A DNA stretch of 64,000 nt from Sphingomonas sp. CROZ-RG-20F-R02-07 (GTDB lineage: Bacteria; Pseudomonadota; Alphaproteobacteria; Sphingomonadales; Sphingomonadaceae). The notes beneath the pieces were generated by a model that saw nothing but the letters and a program-made list of their open reading frames with translations, did no database searches and was not told where the DNA came from. Every line of letters starts with the position of its first letter. Within the stretch, counting starts at the first letter, position 1. Positions 58,285 through 64,000 of this stretch are shown piece by piece. Where the stretch lies: positions 310,001-374,000 of the forward strand of contig NZ_JAKNQJ010000001.1 of the NCBI RefSeq assembly GCF_022662335.1, in the 5' to 3' direction. The translations under genes were made by a program, and so were the position numbers.

Positions 58285-58452
58285 CTATCCCCGCCCGCGC
58301 CACCAGATCAGCAGCGCCAGCACCACGCCGGCCGCGATTCCGATCAGAACCCCCGGGGTCGCCTGACCGAACAGGAAACCGATCGCCGCGCCGCCGAGCG
58401 CACCGAGCGCGATGAGCGCACCGCCGGCGGCGGGAGGACGGGATTGGGCCAT
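58285..58452 (-). CDS. Small two-span membrane protein, 55 aa
   Basis: ATG at 58452, TAG at 58285. Two hydrophobic stretches (ALIALGALGGAAIGFLFG and PGVLIGIAAGVVLALLIWW) with a short polar loop and a basic end WRGRG. The frame is clean and flanked by repeat elements. Resembles small sphingomonad membrane proteins; no function known. Confidence 0.6.
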   Translation of the reverse strand: MAQSRPPAAGGALIALGALGGAAIGFLFGQATPGVLIGIAAGVVLALLIWWRGRG

Positions 58453-58630
58453 GTGGCAGGCTTTGCCACGTCCCCCGGCGGGACGCCAGCGTCCCGTGGC
58501 GGGACGCGAAAACCGGGCGGGAGCCGGTGTTTACCATCGTATGCCGCCACGTGGCGCGGCTGGCGGCCGATCGGGCGCCTCGGATCGCAAGGGCTTGCAA
58601 CATGGAAGCCGATCCTCGATCGGGTTGGCG

Positions 58631-58843
58631 ATGCCGACGATGCCCTATCTCGCCGATCCCAAGGCCGTTCACGATGCCGCCGAGTTGATCGCCCTTCACG
58701 GCCCGGCAGCGGCCGAAGAAGCCGCGCTGCGCGCCGATCGGAGCCGCGACATCGGCAACGTCGTCCATTTCTGCCGCTGGCGCCAGATCGAGCGGCTGAT
58801 CGCGGTGATGGCCGCACCCGGCGCGCTGGGCACCGTCCACTAG
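58631..58843 (+). CDS. Hypothetical host protein, 70 aa
   Basis: ATG at 58631 (or 58640). Helical protein with PYLADPKAVHDAAELIALHG and DIGNVVHFCRWRQIERLIAV, containing single His/Cys residues. Small conserved-looking cytosolic protein; no family recognised. A stop lies 273 bp before tamA. Confidence 0.55.
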   Translation: MPTMPYLADPKAVHDAAELIALHGPAAAEEAALRADRSRDIGNVVHFCRWRQIERLIAVMAAPGALGTVH

Positions 58844-58866
58844 AGTTTGATGACGTTACCCCGACG

Positions 58867-58977
58867 CGTTCGCCCCGAGCCTGTCGAAGCCTGTCCTGAG
58901 CTCCTCCGAAGGAGGCCTGTCCTGAATGCGAAGGCACGCCTGCGGAGGGCGTGCTTCGACAAGCTCAGCACGAACGG
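58867..58977. repeat. Second inverted pair of extragenic palindromes
   Basis: 58867-58900 (CGTTCGCCCCGAGCCTGTCG...) and 58951-58977 (GTGCTTCGACAAGCTCAGCA...) are inverted copies of the same element as at 58124-58237, in the 273-bp gap before tamA. Could form a large hairpin in RNA and insulate the small gene from tamA. Confidence 0.7.
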
Positions 58978-59116
58978 AAGAGTGACTGGATCAACCTGAC
59001 GTCATCCCGCTTAAACGGCGATCGCCGCCGCGTGGATGCGTTCGGCGGCATGGCGCGTGCGACCGGCGGGCGGGCATGGCCTGTCGCTTCGCCGCCGATA
59101 CGGCTAGGGGTCGGCC

Positions 59117-61089
<1,973 letters not shown>

Positions 61090-61090
<1 letters not shown>

Positions 61091-64000
61091 TGGTCTGGGC
61101 CAGGCGAATCGGAATCGCGATCGGCGTGCTGCTGGCGGTGATCGCGGCGGCGCTGCTGGGCGTCGATACCGATATCGGCCACCGCGTGGTCGCGGACCGG
61201 ATCGGCACGGTGCGCACCGCGACCGGCCTGCGCTTCGCGGTCGGGCGGATCGACGGCTCGCTCTATTCGAACACGCGGATCCGCGATCTGCGCGTCTATG
61301 ACACGCGCGGGCTGGTGTTCACCGCGCCGAACGTCGCGCTCGACTGGTCGCCCTGGCGCTGGTTCGCGAACACGCTGGCGATCCGGCGGCTCGCGGTGCC
61401 GTCGGCCACGCTGCTGCGCACGCCGGTCACGCGGCCGACGCGACGCAACGGACCGATCCTGCCCGGCTTCGACATTCGCATCGACCGGCTGGCGATCGAC
61501 CGGCTGACGCTGGCCGCGCCCGTGCTCGGCACCGTGCGCACTGCGGCGCTGCACGCGCGCGCCGATATCCGATCGGGCCGTGCGCTGGTGGCGCTGAACG
61601 GCATGGTGGCGGGCAGCGACCGGCTCGCGATCGGGGTGGACGTGGCGCCCGATGCCGATCGGTTCGCGATCGCGGTGCACGGGGCAGGCGCGCGCGGCGG
61701 CGTGCTCGCGCGGATGCTGGGCGCGAAGACCGGAGTGGCGATCGACTTGGGCGGCCATGGCCGCTGGCACGCGTGGAACGGGCGCGCGACGCTGTCGGGC
61801 GGGGCGGAGCGGCTCGCCGCGCTGACGCTGGCGGCGCAGTCGGGGCGCTACACGCTGTCGGGCATGGTCGCGCCCGAGCGGCTGACCCACGGCATCCTGC
61901 GCAGCCTGACCGTGCCGCGCGTGCTGGTGAACGGCAGCGCCACCTTCGCCGATCGCCGTCTGGCGGGCACGCTGACGCTGCGCTCGCCCTCGCTGCTGGC
62001 CGAGGCGAGCGGCGGGGTGGATCTGGGGGCGAACGCGTTTCGCGACCTGCACGTCCGCGCACAGCTGCTGCGTGCGCGTGCGCTGTTCCCCAACATGACC
62101 GGCAACGACATCCGGCTGCGCGCCACGCTCGACGGCGGCTTCGACAGCGCAGCCTTCGCCTATCGGCTCGATGCAGACCGGTTCGCGTTCGACGATACCG
62201 GGTTCGAGGATGTCCATGCCGGCGGCCACGGCCATCTGTCGGCCGCGCCCGTCGCGGTGCCGGTGCGGATCGCGGCGGCGCGCGTGACCGGGGTCGGCAG
62301 CGTCGCGGGCGGCATCCTGCGCAACCTGACGCTATCGGGAATCCTCCACGTCACGCCCGAGACGGTGAGCGGCAGCGACCTGGTGCTCGTGTCGGACAAG
62401 CTGAAGGGCCGCTTCGTCCTCACGGTCGATCTCGACAGCGGCGTCTATGCGGTGGGAATCGCGGGCGGGCTGGGGCGTTACCTCATCCCCGGGCTCGGCA
62501 TCGTCGACATCGCGTCCACCTTCCGCGCGGTGCCGGGGCCGGGCAACCACGGTACGCGGCTGATCGGCAAGGGCACCGCCGATGTGCGCCGGCTGGACGA
62601 TGCGTTCTTCGCCAGCCTGATGGGCGGGTTGCCGCACGTCACCGCCGATCTCGAGCGCACACCCGACACCGTTCTCCATCTGAGCAACATCGTGCTGACC
62701 GCGCCGCTGCTGCGGATCGTCGGCGGAGGCTATCGCCGGCGCGACGGCAGCGTGCATTTCGAAGGCACCGGGCGCCACGCGACCTATGGCCCGCTGACGC
62801 TGAAGCTGGACGGACCGATCGGCAAGCCGGTGATCGACCTGGCCTTCGCGAGCCCCGACGCGACCTTGGGCTTGAACGGGGTGCGCGCGCATCTCGATCC
62901 GACACCGCAGGGCTTCGCCTTCACCGCGAGCGGCGGGGCGCACACCGGGCCGTTCGTGGCGCGGGGCGCGATCCTGTTGCCGAGCGGGCCCGGCGCATCG
63001 GCGATCCGCGTCGATGCGATCGACACCGCGGGCGCGCATGCGAGCGGGCTGTTGGCGATCGTGGCGGGCGGCTTCGACGGGCGGCTCGCGGTCACCGGCG
63101 CGGCGACGGGCGCGCTGACGTTCCGTCCGGTCGGCACCATCCAGCGGATCGGCGTGGCGCTCGACGGCCGGGGCGTCCGATATGGCGGCGCGGTGCTGCG
63201 GCAGGGCCATGTCGAGGCGGATCTGCTGCTCGATCCGGCGGGCATGCGGATCGATGCGAGCGCCAATGGTCAGGGCCTCCGCCGCGGCGCGCTGAACCTC
63301 TCGCGCTTCGCCATCGCCGCGCATCTGAAGGGCGGCACGGGCGAGGTGCGCGGATCGATCGCCGGCACGCGCGGCCGGCCCTTCGCGATCCAGGCGATCG
63401 CGCAGATGACGCGCACGCGGGCGAGCGTGGCGGCGCAGGGCACGCTCGACGGCCGCCCGATCGCGCTGACGGCGCCCGCGATCCTGACGCGCGAGGACGA
63501 TGGCTGGCGGCTGGCGACGACGCGGCTTGCCTTTGCCGGGGGCGAGGCGACCATCGCCGGCCGGTTCGGCGGCAGCCATGGGGCGATCGACGCGACCATG
63601 ACGCGGATGCCGCTGGCGATCCTCGATATCGGTTATCCGGGGCTCGGGCTGCTGGGCAACGCCTCGGGCAGCCTGTCGGTGGTGACGGGGCCGGGCCCGA
63701 CCACGGGCAAGATCGCGGTGACGGTGCGCGGGCTGTCGCGCGCGGGGCTGGTGCTGTCGTCGCGGCCGATCGACCTGGGGCTCGCAGGAATGCTCTCCGC
63801 CGACACGCTCGGTGCGCGCGCGGTGCTGGCGAGCGGCGGCAAGACGATCGGACGCGCGCAGGCGCGGCTCGCGCTGGCGCCAGGCGGCGACGTCGCCACG
63901 CGGATCGCCTCGGCAGGGCTGTTCGCGCAGCTCCGCTATGCCGGGCCGGCGGACGCGCTGTGGCGGCTGAGCGGTGTCGAGCTGTTCGACCTGTCCGGCC
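61090..64000 (+). CDS. tamB: TamB-like protein, partial (runs off window)
   Basis: At least 970 residues visible with no stop. An N-terminal membrane anchor (residues 5-26, RIGIAIGVLLAVIAAALLGV) is followed by repetitive beta-strands (LRFAVGRIDGSLYSNTRIRD, ...) as in AsmA/TamB-type lipid-bridging proteins. TamB spans the periplasm and pairs with TamA. The conserved C-terminal DUF490 domain lies beyond the window. Confidence 0.88.

Noticed and set aside
62332..63579. 415-codon minus-strand frame
   Set aside because: Antisense to the TamB-like gene; no start signal and Arg-rich composition.

Overview
The window is high-GC, densely coded DNA that looks like a sphingomonad (Alphaproteobacteria, Sphingomonadaceae). 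That placement is an inference from the high G/C at third codon positions, the RcnB-type and small sphingomonad-like host proteins, and copies of an extragenic palindrome of the GTTCGTGCTGAGC...GTCGAAGC type. It holds host chromosome and parts of two unrelated temperate elements.

Positions 1-9454 are one end of a tyrosine-recombinase prophage or phage-like island inserted at the 3' end of a tRNA-Glu gene (9455-9529, minus strand). Its other end lies outside the window. It has a lambda-like immunity region. A leftward cro-like operon (1936 to 1) and a rightward S24 repressor (2031-2750) flank three 17-bp operators, and two more operators follow the repressor ahead of the rightward operon (2896-9444). 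That operon carries small phage genes, then an ASCH protein, a YfbR-like HD phosphohydrolase, a C5 cytosine methyltransferase, unknown genes, an excisionase-like protein and the integrase.

Positions 9577-19631 are host genes: recJ, a 2OG-Fe(II) oxygenase, an RcnB-like protein, an orphan 2Fe-2S oxidoreductase subunit, a LigB-type dioxygenase, a class II aldolase, a sugar MFS transporter, a chagasin-like protease inhibitor, a glutaryl-CoA-dehydrogenase-type acyl-CoA dehydrogenase and tryptophan 2,3-dioxygenase.

Positions 19632-57043 are a complete Mu-like transposable prophage (37,412 bp). Both ends were fixed to the base: they carry matching inverted terminal sites and are flanked by an identical 5-bp target duplication, GCGAC. 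Removing the element restores a 102-codon host gene that the insertion split. The phage order is: exported SHOCT protein and repressor (leftward), three operators, then rightward a Ner-like protein, a ParB-like protein, about eight small unknown genes, the DDE transposase and its AAA partner, a DnaA-domain-IV protein, GemA, Mor, lysis genes, Mu-type packaging and head genes (gp25 to gpI, capsid, gp36, gp37), and a siphovirus-type non-contractile tail with a -1 frameshifted chaperone, tape measure, a repeat-rich tail protein and an S74 fibre. It is therefore a Mu-type replication and head module joined to a long flexible tail.

Positions 57044-64000 return to the host: the 5' part of the broken gene, a small HTH gene resembling the phage Ner-like protein, a divergent S24 regulator with a palindromic operator candidate, two small genes, and tamA followed by the start of tamB, which runs off the window.
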